This document shows positions 29,119 through 37,893 of a stretch of 64,000 nt of DNA, piece by piece. The position numbers were made by a program, and so were the translations under genes. The DNA is from Leptospira inadai serovar Lyme str. 10 (GTDB lineage Bacteria > Spirochaetota > Leptospiria > Leptospirales > Leptospiraceae). The stretch covers positions 62,001 to 126,000 of the forward strand of contig NZ_AHMM02000015.1 in the NCBI RefSeq assembly GCF_000243675.2, in the 5' to 3' direction. Below the pieces are notes generated by a model. The model was not told where the DNA came from, searched no databases, and saw only the letters and a list, made by a program, of their open reading frames with translations. The first letter of the stretch is position 1. The number at the start of each line of letters is the position of its first letter.

Positions 29119-29811
29119 TTATTCCGAATCCGACTGAGCCTTTCCGTTCACGAATAAGTTAATAAGCTCGTTTGCGAGAATTTCGATTTCGGCGGCCTTG
29201 TCCGTTAAAATTTCGAAAGTCTTGATGACGGCAGTATCGATCGTTTCCTTGGGAACGCCGAACGTGGAAAGCCCCAACCGTAATGCGGTATTTACCATTC
29301 TGTTTCGATCCACGGCTCCTACATATAAGGCTTCTTCCAATAATGCTTGGAACATTCCTCTAAATGCATGCGTTCTAATCAGATACTCTTCATGATCGAA
29401 ATCGGGATTGTACTTTCCGAATAAGAATGCGTTCCGAGCCGCACCTCTTTGACCGATCATCTCTAGCACACCGTGCGTCCGATAAGCGGCCAAGTATGTT
29501 TCTGCAATCGACTTCTTCTTATGGATTATATAAAGCTGAAGGCCGATCTCTAAAGCAAACACAACCGGCGGATCGAATTCTCCTGCAAGACGCTCCGCAG
29601 TTTCGGACGCTTCGGAAAAGACCTCGCTTGCAATCGCAAAAAGTATCTCTTCCTTATTTTTAAAAAAGTGGTATAAACTTCCGGTAGTAATGCCGGCTTC
29701 GTCAATGATTCTTCGGATGGTCGCCTTTTCGTACCCTTCCGAAACGAAAAGTTTGCGGGAGACCTCAAGAATTTTCGCCCTGACCTTATTCGATTGTTCT
29801 ACTCTTTTCAT
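29119..29811 (-). CDS. TetR-family transcriptional regulator
   Basis: 230 residues. The N-terminal DNA-binding domain covers about residues 8-55, with the helix-turn-helix in ATIRRIIDEAGITTGSLYHFF followed by KNKEEIL, the usual TetR consensus. The remaining helical domain would bind an unknown ligand. It is convergent with the acyltransferase-dehydrogenase gene; a link to lipid metabolism is only a guess. No clear operator was picked out upstream. Confidence 0.9.
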   Translation of the reverse strand: MKRVEQSNKVRAKILEVSRKLFVSEGYEKATIRRIIDEAGITTGSLYHFFKNKEEILFAIASEVFSEASETAERLAGEFDPPVVFALEIGLQLYIIHKKKSIAETYLAAYRTHGVLEMIGQRGAARNAFLFGKYNPDFDHEEYLIRTHAFRGMFQALLEEALYVGAVDRNRMVNTALRLGLSTFGVPKETIDTAVIKTFEILTDKAAEIEILANELINLFVNGKAQSDSE

Positions 29812-30119
29812 GCAACTGGAAGCGATTCCTTCCTACGATTTACTTTCGACCGCTTGAGAGTTCAAATCTTTTTAATAAGAATTCAATGAATGATGTATTT
29901 TGCTTCTATCCATTGAGGAATAGAAAAGCATGTTATAGTTTAACACGGATTTATCGCAGAATGTTCACAATCAAGGAAAGGAAAGAATGGCAATACTTCG
30001 ACTTCTATATGGAAGATTATAAGTTAAACCATAATCGAGGTTAGTCGGCGCGCACCGCACCGACTCCTCATAAATCCACGTAAGGCGAAAGACCTAGTTC
30101 GTTTCGGAAAAGAACAGGG
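29812..30119. other. Intergenic region, no gene seen
   Basis: About 308 bp between the TetR start and the hydrolase stop. A small hairpin, AGTCGG/CCGACT, lies at 30043-30065 with an 11-base loop; it could end transcription of the hydrolase gene, though no T-run follows. An ATG with a strong purine-rich leader near 29988 opens only 11 codons and is not called. Confidence 0.4.
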
Positions 30120-30911
30120 TCAAACGCCTAATTCGTTTAGCCAAGTAAGAATACGGTTTGCCACCTTCTCCCAACCGGAGTCGAGCATCATATCATGCGT
30201 CATATTCGGAAAAATCTCAGCTTGAGTTCGGTACGATTTGCCTGTAGCTAAGACTTGCGAAGGGGAAAAGATCGTGTCCTTCTCGGCACCTAACACCAGT
30301 ATGGGGGTCATAACACGTTCCGGTTTCGGTAATTCAAAAATCATCATATCCAAAAAACCGAGGAACGATTCTTCCTGCATATTTTGGAAATATTTCTGGA
30401 GTGCGTTCTTCTTTATCTCGGAGGAAAAAAAAGCTTCCTGGCATAGATCCGGCGTGGAAACAACGTTATACAGACTCCAAGTAAAGGTTGTCTTTAAAAA
30501 GACAAGCGGGTGCTTACGCGCGAGCCGCAAAGTGGTCGCCAACACACCCGTAGGTGGAACGGACGCCAGCAAAACGGCCCCCGGAGTCGTATGCTTTTCT
30601 AGATATTTTTGAACCACAAGACCTCCCATCGAATGTCCGATCAGAATCGGCGGACTAGACAGTTTGGATATGACTTGCTCAAGGTCCTCAACATAATTGG
30701 AAATACGGTGAAAGCGAATCCCCTTTTTACCGTCGCTTTCTCCGTGACCTCGTAAATCAAACGCGTTCGCTTCGAAACCTTTGGCGGCGAAATAGGGCAA
30801 AAAGAATTCGTCCCAGCACCAGGCGCCATGCCAAGCCCCATGCACAAAGACTAAGGGAATCCGATGTTTCGATTTTTTTGTTGGACGACGAACGATTGTG
30901 TTAAGATTCAT
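30120..30911 (-). CDS. Alpha/beta hydrolase (monoglyceride-lipase/esterase-like)
   Basis: 263 residues from the ATG at 30911, which has GGGGA upstream. The open frame extends to 31148, but that extension is translated from repeat DNA and is rejected. The fold is shown by VFVHGAWHGAWCWDEF (oxyanion HG), the nucleophile elbow IGHSMGG, an acidic residue in LVLGAEKDTIF and the terminal His in FPNMTHDMM. Serine hydrolase; the substrate is unknown, perhaps a lipid ester. It is isolated, with repeat B about 100 bp upstream. Confidence 0.88.
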   Translation of the reverse strand: MNLNTIVRRPTKKSKHRIPLVFVHGAWHGAWCWDEFFLPYFAAKGFEANAFDLRGHGESDGKKGIRFHRISNYVEDLEQVISKLSSPPILIGHSMGGLVVQKYLEKHTTPGAVLLASVPPTGVLATTLRLARKHPLVFLKTTFTWSLYNVVSTPDLCQEAFFSSEIKKNALQKYFQNMQEESFLGFLDMMIFELPKPERVMTPILVLGAEKDTIFSPSQVLATGKSYRTQAEIFPNMTHDMMLDSGWEKVANRILTWLNELGV

Positions 30912-31014
30912 ATTTCCCCGGTTTTGAAAGAATTTTCCGTGAAGATTCTCAGAAAGCAAAAAAGTCGTCAATCGAAGCGCGGATAAAGTGCGGTTTTGAG
31001 CCAGCTCCCACGCG

Positions 31015-31480
31015 GAAGACTGAGGACAGAGGACAGATGCGTTCGCTTTCAGAGGACTGAAGACAGAGGTCAGACGCGCTCGCTTCGCTCGCGCTAGACA
31101 GAAGCTGCTAGACGTTGGAAATGCTACAGAGGACGGGGGACAATCCACTGATTCCTCACTCCAACATAAATCGTCATTTACACAAAATTGCTGACACCCC
31201 CCGGGTTTCCATGCTCTAGAGAAAGATTCTTATGCTAACAGTGGATCTTTCTTCGGCCCTCCGTTCTCTGATACCTCGCTCCAACATAATTCGTTTTCAG
31301 AGGACAGAGGTCAGAAGACAGACGCGTTCGCTTCGCTCGCGCTAGACAGAAGCTGCTCAATGTTGGAAAGGCAGCAGCGGCAGAGGAAAAGATCTACTGC
31401 ACAGGAGTTCCAACATAATTCGTTTTTAAAAAAATTGTTGTCAGGGTAATAGAAATAATTATCTGTCCTCTGTTCCTCTG
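31015..31480. repeat. Composite dispersed repeat copy B
   Basis: This fills most of the 576-bp gap between the hydrolase and the kinase. It contains the conserved core (31201-31270), heptamer-like AGAGGACAG arrays at 31015-31036 and 31300-31320, a GACAGAAGCTGCT module twice (31097 and 31345), a CGCTTCGCTCGCG motif next to each module, and a tail (31403-31480) shared with copy C that includes TTCCAACATAATTCG and TTGTTGTCAGGGTAAT. The inner duplication suggests nested or repeated insertions. The right end, CTGTCCTCTG-like, stops 7 bp before the kinase stop codon. Confidence 0.8.
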
Positions 31481-31487
31481 CAGGAGA

Positions 31488-33095
31488 TCATCCGTTCAAA
31501 TGCGCAAAATGCCGTTGATTCGATTTATATAACTCTCGAAAGACTTCAAAATTCTTTTGGTAAACGGCTTTGTTGGCCGGATTCGGCAGCCATCGGTCCT
31601 GCACCGGAATTAAATTGCGAATATCTTTAAAGGAGGCAATTTTGCCCAATCCGAGTGCCGTAATTGCGGCAGCCCCGGTTGCCCCTGCATTTTGAGGATA
31701 TTCGGTCGTTTCAATAATTCTACCCGTGATATCGGCCAGAATTTGGCAGACGATCGATGAACGGGCCACGCCTCCTACAAATCGAATGGTCTTAGAAGAA
31801 GGAATATTCTTTTCGGACAACTCCAAAATCCATCGTTTATGGAATGCGATTCCTTCGATGACCGCCCGAATGAGTTTTCTTTTTCCGGTGTTTAACCCGA
31901 TATTAAAGAACATTCCTTTCGTTAGCGAATCTTCGAAAGGACACCGATTCCCGTGGAGCCAGGGCGTAAAAATCACTCCATCACTTCCGGCAGGTGTATC
32001 TCTGATCGATTCTAATAGAAATCCGAATAGACTTTCATGAACTGCATCCTCGCCTTCCGTTACATTTCTTTTTTCCAGATACACGTCGATTTCATCCAAA
32101 GCGAGATGATCTTTTACCCATTGCAGACATTTGCCGGAAGTTTCCTGTTCCCCGAAATAATTATAATGCTCGGGTCGAGCTCCCACAATCGAGGCGATTC
32201 TTGCATTGATATCCACTTTTCTCTTCCGGGTCACGGTAGAAACCCAGCCGGAGGTCCCCGAATAAATATGAGTGTCTCCTTCCTCCACCGCGCCTGCACC
32301 GATACCGATCAACGATGCGTCTCCTCCGCCTCCGAACACCGGAATTCCTTTCCTTAACCCCAATTCGGATGCCGCTAGGGGAATCAACTCACCCACTTTA
32401 TCCGTAGAAGATACGATTTCGGGTAAATGTTCCAACCGAACCCCGAACATATTACAAAGACCCTTGTGCCAGCCTCCTCTGCCTGGACGCGAATCAAAGA
32501 GAAACGTAGCAAAGGCGGAATCAGCCGTCATAACGGCTTTGCCCGTACATCGTGCGATCACGTATTCTTTGACATCCAACCATTTATGGACGTTCCGAAA
32601 AATTTCCGGCTCCCTTGCCTGGACCCATTTGTATTTCCAAAGAGGATCCTTTACGCTACCCGCAACGGCGCCTGTGATTTGCAAGGAACGTAAAAGCTTG
32701 AATGCGTTTAGTCCTTCTATCTTAATTCCGGTTTCGATCCCATGATGCATTTCATCCTTAGCACGCTGATCCATATAACTCATGGCCGGACGAAGCGGTT
32801 TTAGCTGAGAATCGACTAAAACCAATCCCTGCATCTGAGAGCAGAATGAGATCCCCGAAATTTTTTCGGAATCAAACCCGGTTTCTACAAACAAGCGGCG
32901 AGTGGTATCACACATCGCTTGCCACCAATCGTTCGCATCCTGCTCGACTCCCCCGTTTTCCAGAATGGACAATTCATATTCTGCCGTGGTCGAATGCAGG
33001 AGTTTGAGCTTATCCGAAATTTCAAAGAGGCAAGTTTTCGTACCTGTCGTACCGATATCGTAAGTCAAGATATGAACTACGGAATCTTCCCTCAT
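31488..33095 (-). CDS. FGGY-family carbohydrate kinase (xylulokinase-like)
   Basis: 535 residues from the ATG at 33095, with GGGGAAC upstream. FGGY kinases phosphorylate sugars or polyols with ATP in the cytoplasm. Seen: the N-terminal phosphate motif YDIGTTGTKT, the SFCSQMQGLVLVD region used for substrate contact, GGGGDAS in domain II with its catalytic Asp, a STSGWV-type loop (GTSGWVSTV) and the adenosine motif FVGGVARS. The overall order is closest to xylulokinase, but FGGY specificity cannot be read by eye. A TetR-like operator lies 40 bp upstream of the start. Confidence 0.85.
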   Translation of the reverse strand: MREDSVVHILTYDIGTTGTKTCLFEISDKLKLLHSTTAEYELSILENGGVEQDANDWWQAMCDTTRRLFVETGFDSEKISGISFCSQMQGLVLVDSQLKPLRPAMSYMDQRAKDEMHHGIETGIKIEGLNAFKLLRSLQITGAVAGSVKDPLWKYKWVQAREPEIFRNVHKWLDVKEYVIARCTGKAVMTADSAFATFLFDSRPGRGGWHKGLCNMFGVRLEHLPEIVSSTDKVGELIPLAASELGLRKGIPVFGGGGDASLIGIGAGAVEEGDTHIYSGTSGWVSTVTRKRKVDINARIASIVGARPEHYNYFGEQETSGKCLQWVKDHLALDEIDVYLEKRNVTEGEDAVHESLFGFLLESIRDTPAGSDGVIFTPWLHGNRCPFEDSLTKGMFFNIGLNTGKRKLIRAVIEGIAFHKRWILELSEKNIPSSKTIRFVGGVARSSIVCQILADITGRIIETTEYPQNAGATGAAAITALGLGKIASFKDIRNLIPVQDRWLPNPANKAVYQKNFEVFRELYKSNQRHFAHLNG

Positions 33096-33134
33096 CGTTT
33101 TCTGTTCCCCTTTAAAAATAGTCGATCGGAATAA

Positions 33135-33150
33135 GTGAGCACTCACTCAC
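33135..33150. promoter_or_regulatory. Putative TetR operator upstream of the FGGY kinase
   Basis: On the minus strand the site reads GTGAGTGAGTGCTCAC, containing the imperfect palindrome GTGAG-TG-CTCAC. The same GTGAGTGAGT core followed by CTCAC occurs in the large palindrome at 36094-36137 next to a tetR gene. It sits 40 bp before the kinase start, and 100 bp before the divergent SnoaL gene. Confidence 0.6.
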
Positions 33151-33251
33151 ATTAGAATGAAGCGGGAAGGAATGGCAATCATTTTTCCTGGAAAACATTC
33201 GGAGAGTTCGCCCGAGGAAGTCCAATTCGTATCCTGTTTCCGGAGAGTCGA

Positions 33252-33710
33252 ATGAAACTCGTATTACTCAAACCTCTATCCAGTATCGCGCTCCTGTTGC
33301 TTCACGTCCAGGCCGTCGTCGCTAAAGATAGCAATAAGGAAGCGTTTCATAAACGAATCGTTTTGGAATTTTACGAGGCGGCGATTAATCGTAAAGATTA
33401 TGATCGAGCTTCGACATTTTTAGGAACTCGATATATCCAGCATAACCAAACGGCCGCCGATGGAAAAGACGGGTTGAGGAAATTTCTCGCTTTCTTAAAG
33501 GAAAAATTTCCGAATTCCCGCAGTGAAATTAAGAAGGTTTTCACCGATGGGGATTACGTAATCTTGCACGTACATGCCGTTCGGGAACCGGGAACGAAAG
33601 GAATCGCCATTATGGATATATTTCGCATGCAAGACGGAAAGATCGTCGAGCATTGGGATGTTCACGAGGAAATTTCTTCGACTCCGGCCAACGATAACGG
33701 GATGTTTTGA
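33252..33710 (+). CDS. SnoaL-like (NTF2-fold) exported protein
   Basis: 152 residues, ATG at 33252 with GGAGAG upstream. A signal peptide is likely (LLKPLSSIALLLLHVQAVVA). The mature part has the SnoaL pattern: VLEFYEAAINRKDYDRASTFL, the YIQHNQTAADG motif, HVHAVREPGTKGIAIMDIFRMQDGKIVEHWDVHE at the end. The fold serves small-molecule isomerases and hydrolases, often in catabolic clusters, but many members have unknown roles. It is divergent from the FGGY kinase across a shared promoter region. Confidence 0.82.
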   Translation: MKLVLLKPLSSIALLLLHVQAVVAKDSNKEAFHKRIVLEFYEAAINRKDYDRASTFLGTRYIQHNQTAADGKDGLRKFLAFLKEKFPNSRSEIKKVFTDGDYVILHVHAVREPGTKGIAIMDIFRMQDGKIVEHWDVHEEISSTPANDNGMF

Positions 33711-34016
33711 GAAGCGAGTATTCTCTCGCTCGGATTTCGATAGGAAATCGTTGTGTCGCAAGGTAGATTATACTTCACTTATATATCTCTTACATTTTAC
33801 TGAGACGCTTCGATAAACAGTATATCATAATAAGCGGAGATCCATACCGAATGACGTTTGATTCATTCTCAAAAACGTAAATTGCTTGGAAGAGAAAAGA
33901 AGATAACTAAATACTGTCAAGAATCGACAAACAGTCGCCCGGAATTACATTCATTCGATTGATCTCCGGTTCAAAACAGATAAAATGCATGAATGCTTTC
34001 GACACGGGGAAAGAGA
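33711..34016. other. Intergenic region upstream of MFS gene
   Basis: About 306 bp, AT-rich in its first half, with no gene, repeat core or GTGAGT operator that I can see. It should hold the promoter for the MFS gene; the only clear signal is GGGGAAAGAG just before its ATG. Confidence 0.4.
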
Positions 34017-35267
34017 ATGGATGATCAGCAAGTAAAGGTTTACGGATACAGATGGATTGTTCTCGTGCTGTATTCTTTGATTACCGCCATCATCCAAATT
34101 CAGTGGCTTACCTTCGCTTCCATTGCAAGGGATGCAAAACAATTCTACGGCGTCAGCTCCTTCGAAATCGATTTACTATCGATGATCTTCTTGGCGGTAT
34201 TCGTGGTAATGGCGATACCTGCCTCCTATATCATCGATACGTACGGAATCAGAATCGGCATCGGAATCGGCGCCGTGATTGCGGGATCCCTCGGTTTATT
34301 TAAAGGATTGTTTGCGGAAGATTTCCGAGTAGTTATTGCATGCCAAATCGGTTTAGCGGTCGCCCAACCTTTCATCATTAATGCCGTCACGAAAGTAAGC
34401 GTGCTCTGGTTCCCCATAAATGAACGAGCCACCGCAGTTGCACTAGGTACATTAGCTCAATTCGTAGGGATTATAATCGTGATGATCGGTACTCCTTTAC
34501 TAATTGGAGGAGATAGGCCCGACCCCTCGAGAATTCCGGAAGCAGTTTTAATCTATGGAATCGCTTCTTTTATAGGGGCGGCCCTATTTCTCGCTTTCAT
34601 CAAGGAAAGACCTCCGACATCACCGAGTACTCACGGAGAAGACACTAGAATCAAAGTCTTTGCCGGACTCAAGCATATCCTTCGGCAAAAAGATATGCGA
34701 AAAGCTTTATTATTGTTCCTGATCGGTTTAGGAATTTTTAATGCATTGAGCACCTGTATAGATCAAATCTGCGAAAGCAAGGGCTTAAACGTGGAGCAAA
34801 CGGGGCTCGTCGGCGGTATTATGCTTATCTCGGGGATTATCGGAGGAGTCGTATTCCCGCCCATCTCCGACGCGATCGGGAAGCGCCAACCGTTTCTTGT
34901 CGTATCGATGATCGGATTTTTACCCGGAATTCTACTCCTCACATTCGGAACGGAATATTCCGTTTTATTAATAGGATCTTTCTTGATCGGGTTTTTCCTG
35001 CTAGGCGCCGGGGCGCCGATCGGTTTTCAATATTGCGCCGAAATCACCTCACCGGCCCCCGAATCCTCTTCGCAAGGCTTATTATTATTGATCGGTCAAA
35101 TTTCGGGGATCGGTTTTATCGTAGGTTTAAACGTTATAGGTAGCTTAGAATTTATGAAGGCGTTCGTTGCTTTATCGATATTTAATATAGCTCTCACCTT
35201 CTTTTTGAAAGAATCTCCGATGATGGACTGGGCGACAAAGGAAAAAAGTTCCGTATTGCACAAATGA
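34017..35267 (+). CDS. MFS transporter
   Basis: 416 residues from the ATG at 34017. About 12 hydrophobic helices with two halves of six. The loop after helix 2 carries a DTYGIRIGIGIG version of the MFS motif A, and the equivalent loop in the second half reads PPISDAIGKRQP. Resembles the FLVCR/heme-choline-like branch of MFS (YGYRWIVLVLYSL at the start is typical of such carriers); the substrate is unknown. It stands between the SnoaL gene and a convergent tetR gene. Confidence 0.85.
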   Translation: MDDQQVKVYGYRWIVLVLYSLITAIIQIQWLTFASIARDAKQFYGVSSFEIDLLSMIFLAVFVVMAIPASYIIDTYGIRIGIGIGAVIAGSLGLFKGLFAEDFRVVIACQIGLAVAQPFIINAVTKVSVLWFPINERATAVALGTLAQFVGIIIVMIGTPLLIGGDRPDPSRIPEAVLIYGIASFIGAALFLAFIKERPPTSPSTHGEDTRIKVFAGLKHILRQKDMRKALLLFLIGLGIFNALSTCIDQICESKGLNVEQTGLVGGIMLISGIIGGVVFPPISDAIGKRQPFLVVSMIGFLPGILLLTFGTEYSVLLIGSFLIGFFLLGAGAPIGFQYCAEITSPAPESSSQGLLLLIGQISGIGFIVGLNVIGSLEFMKAFVALSIFNIALTFFLKESPMMDWATKEKSSVLHK

Positions 35268-35343
35268 CATCGGTTCGGAAGCGCTTAGCGATTTAATCCA
35301 AGTATGAAGATTTCGGTTAGTTTCATTCTTCTAACAGAGCCGG

Positions 35344-35997
35344 TTAACCGATCGCCAAGGCTCTGCGAATGAATTTCATCAGACCTTCTATGACTTTCTC
35401 ATCTTGATCGAAAATATTCGATCCGAGATAAATCTTCATCCTTTCCCTATAATATTCCGACGCATACGAAAATTGCAGCGTCATAAAAAGATTATCCAGG
35501 CAGAACGCGAAAATATCCTCCTCAATATCCCTGCCGATGATTCCTTCTTTCTTTGCTTCGGACAGTAATGAAGTGTAAATTCCTGCGGAAACGCTTTCCA
35601 ATTCGGATGAAAGTCGACGAATCAAATCCGAATTCCCTTCGGACGTCATCTCATTATAAAGCCTGATGATATCCCGGTTTTCCCTGGAATGCCGTTGAAT
35701 AATACGAAGAATACTTTCGATCTTTCCGAAAAGATCCTTCTTTTCCTCTATGACTTTTTCCAAAGTTCGCTCGAGTTGGTTGATTCCGTGACCTACCGCG
35801 GTTAAAAAGAAATCTTCCTTCGTTTCAAAATACTTAAATAAAGAGCCGACGCTAATTCCGGCTTTTCGAGCGATCGTATTGGTGTTTGCACTTGTAAAAC
35901 CGCGATTCGCAAATTCGGCAATGGCCACCGAAAGAATCCGGTTGCGTTTCTCTTCCGGAATCCGTTCAAACGTTTCGCTATAATATTTCGTTGGCAT
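35344..35997 (-). CDS. TetR-family transcriptional regulator
   Basis: 217 residues from the ATG at 35997. The DNA-binding domain is at about residues 12-58, with NTNTIARKAGISVGSLFKYF followed by ETKEDFF. The C-terminal part is helical and would bind an effector. It is divergent from the aminotransferase gene, and the 44-bp palindrome at 36094-36137 lies between them, which is where an autoregulated TetR operator is expected. A similar site precedes the FGGY kinase, so it may control both (inference). Confidence 0.9.
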   Translation of the reverse strand: MPTKYYSETFERIPEEKRNRILSVAIAEFANRGFTSANTNTIARKAGISVGSLFKYFETKEDFFLTAVGHGINQLERTLEKVIEEKKDLFGKIESILRIIQRHSRENRDIIRLYNEMTSEGNSDLIRRLSSELESVSAGIYTSLLSEAKKEGIIGRDIEEDIFAFCLDNLFMTLQFSYASEYYRERMKIYLGSNIFDQDEKVIEGLMKFIRRALAIG

Positions 35998-36093
35998 CGA
36001 TGAAGTCAATTTAGCCTAGCCTCCCGGTGGCTGGAAAAGCGGAACTTTCCAAACTCTCTATAGCTTTTTCAGCTTTTGGATTGTCTGAGCATT

Positions 36094-36137
36094 TTCTAGT
36101 TGACGGTGAGTGAGTAGTTACTCACCGTCAACTAGAA
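36094..36137. promoter_or_regulatory. Large palindromic operator between tetR and aminotransferase
   Basis: An 18-bp perfect inverted repeat with an 8-base centre: the left arm holds CTAGTTGACGGTGAGT (36096-36111) and the right arm its exact complement (36120-36135), extended by AA/TT on the outside. It includes the GTGAGTGAGT core also found at 33135-33150. It lies 23 bp before the aminotransferase ATG. As RNA it would be a very stable hairpin, so attenuation is an alternative to TetR binding. Confidence 0.75.
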
Positions 36138-36160
36138 TTCAAAGAATAATGGAGAGGGAC

Positions 36161-37639
36161 ATGGCTACCGGCTTTTCGATATTCAAATACCCTGATACTC
36201 AGGAAATTTATCGCCAACTCAAGGCACTCATTTCACAGCCGATTCGTTCGGTCAAGAAGAACGAGCTGCAAGCCTATTTAAACGACTATTACGAGAAGAA
36301 ATGTGCTCGTTCAAAGGCAATGATCCAAGAGGCTTCCCAATACATTCCGGGTGGAGTTCAGCACAATTTAGCGTTTAATTACCCCTTTCCTCTCGTATTC
36401 ACCAAGGCGGAGGGAGCCTATCTCCACGATCTTGACGGAAACAAATACATCGACTTTCTACAAGGTGGAGGTCCTACGGTTTTAGGCAGCAACCCGAAAT
36501 CGGTACGGGAAAAAGTCGTCCGATTATTGAATAATACCGGCCCCGTAACCGGTCTTTTTCACGAATATGAACTTAGACTGGCCGAAAAGATCGTAGAGCA
36601 TATGCCTTCCGTACAAATGTTCCGGATGCTCGGTTCAGGGACGGAAGCTTGCATGGCTTCGATTCGAGTCGCACGACTCGCCACCGGAAAGAAAAATATA
36701 GTTAAGATGGGCGGCGCTTACCACGGCTGGAGCGATCAACTCGCGTACGGTATTCGTATTCCGGGCACGCGGCATTTCGAAGCGCATGGAATTCCCAAGC
36801 ATATCTTTAAATACACGCAGGAGTTTTACCCCAACGATCTAAATTCACTGGAAAAAGTTCTGAAAAGGAATCGCTGGAGAGGCGGTACGGCTGCCGTTTT
36901 AATCGAGCCCGTCGGTCCGGAGAGCGGAACGCGGCCTCTAGATTTCGATTTTAATAAAGGAGTTCGGGAGCTTTGCGATAAGTACGGCGCTTTATTAATT
37001 TTTGATGAAGTTGTAACTGCCTTTCGAATCGGAATGAGCGGCGCCCAAGGATATTTCGGAGTCAGTCCGGATCTTACCGTTTTCGGAAAAGTAGTAGCGG
37101 GAGGCTATCCTTCCGCAGGAGGCCTCGGAGGAAAAAGGGAATTCATGAAATATCTGTCGGCCGGACTCCAAAGCGGAACAAAGAAAGCATTAATCGGCGG
37201 TACGATGGCGGCCAATCCTTTAAGCTCGGCGGCCGGCTATTTCACTCTTTGCGAAATTGAAAAACAAAAAGCCTGCGAAAAATCGGGAAGAGCCGGAGAT
37301 CGTATCACTGTCGGTTTACAAAAACTGATAAAAAAATACGATCTACCTTTCGTGGCGTTTAACCAAGGATCTATCTGCCATCTGGAAACGGTCGGAACCA
37401 TGCTGCTCGAAATCGATATAAAGAAGTTCTGGAAGATCAAGAAAACGATTCATGAAGCCCACGAAAGAAAGAAGGCGATGGAAGAAATGGGCGCAGCGTA
37501 CATGGCGGAAGGACTCGTAACACTAGCGGGAAGCCGTCTATATACGAGCGCTTCGGATACCGACGCCGTAATCGACGAGGCTCTAAAACGTTTTGAAAAA
37601 GTGTTTCAGAAAGTAGAGGGAGTTTCTGCGAAGAAATAA
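36161..37639 (+). CDS. Class III aminotransferase, glutamate-1-semialdehyde aminomutase-like
   Basis: 492 residues from the ATG at 36161, with GGAGAGGGA upstream; a GTG at 36110 lies inside the palindrome and is rejected. PLP enzyme with fold type I: GSGTEACMASIRVAR for cofactor phosphate, AYHGWSD, LLIFDEVVTAFR and the PLP lysine in VFGKVVAGGYP. The pattern matches HemL-like enzymes, but it is about 60 residues longer, with an N-terminal helical extension, and is not in a heme cluster. A role as a catabolic or specialised aminotransferase is more likely than tetrapyrrole synthesis. Confidence 0.82.
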   Translation: MATGFSIFKYPDTQEIYRQLKALISQPIRSVKKNELQAYLNDYYEKKCARSKAMIQEASQYIPGGVQHNLAFNYPFPLVFTKAEGAYLHDLDGNKYIDFLQGGGPTVLGSNPKSVREKVVRLLNNTGPVTGLFHEYELRLAEKIVEHMPSVQMFRMLGSGTEACMASIRVARLATGKKNIVKMGGAYHGWSDQLAYGIRIPGTRHFEAHGIPKHIFKYTQEFYPNDLNSLEKVLKRNRWRGGTAAVLIEPVGPESGTRPLDFDFNKGVRELCDKYGALLIFDEVVTAFRIGMSGAQGYFGVSPDLTVFGKVVAGGYPSAGGLGGKREFMKYLSAGLQSGTKKALIGGTMAANPLSSAAGYFTLCEIEKQKACEKSGRAGDRITVGLQKLIKKYDLPFVAFNQGSICHLETVGTMLLEIDIKKFWKIKKTIHEAHERKKAMEEMGAAYMAEGLVTLAGSRLYTSASDTDAVIDEALKRFEKVFQKVEGVSAKK

Positions 37640-37794
37640 GCTTGGATTAACTTCGTTTAACGCGATTCGGAGAGTGCTATAAACGTCGATAAGGCTAAAA
37701 AACTCGCAAATCGATCTTAAACTCAAGGGAGCTCGTCGCATACATTCCAATTATAAATTCATTCGATGTAACTTAATTTAAATATAATATTTTT

Positions 37795-37833
37795 ATAGCT
37801 TTATAAAAAGAGATCCCATTTTTATAAAGCTAT
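37795..37833. repeat. 15-bp perfect inverted repeat upstream of GH5 gene
   Basis: ATAGCTTTATAAAAA at 37795-37809 is followed after 9 bases by its exact complement at 37819-37833. It lies in an AT-rich gap 60 bp before the GH5 start. It could be a regulator binding site or end the aminotransferase transcript, although the stem is too AT-rich for a classic terminator. Confidence 0.6.
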
Positions 37834-37893
37834 CCGCTTCGATTTTAAATTTGTACTTGGCGACCCGATTCCGAACCGGTAGGCTTCGCCTCC

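Noticed and set aside
30912..31148. N-terminal extension of the alpha/beta hydrolase
   Set aside because: It reads through repeat B, has no fold or signal-peptide character, and the ATG at 30911 has a good SD right before the hydrolase domain.
36110..36160. GTG start that would add 17 residues to the aminotransferase
   Set aside because: The start codon sits inside the palindrome and lacks an SD, while the ATG at 36161 has GGAGAGGGA directly upstream.
36161..37639. hemL (heme synthesis) assignment
   Set aside because: The protein is about 60 residues longer than HemL, has no tetrapyrrole neighbours and sits in a TetR-regulated accessory stretch.
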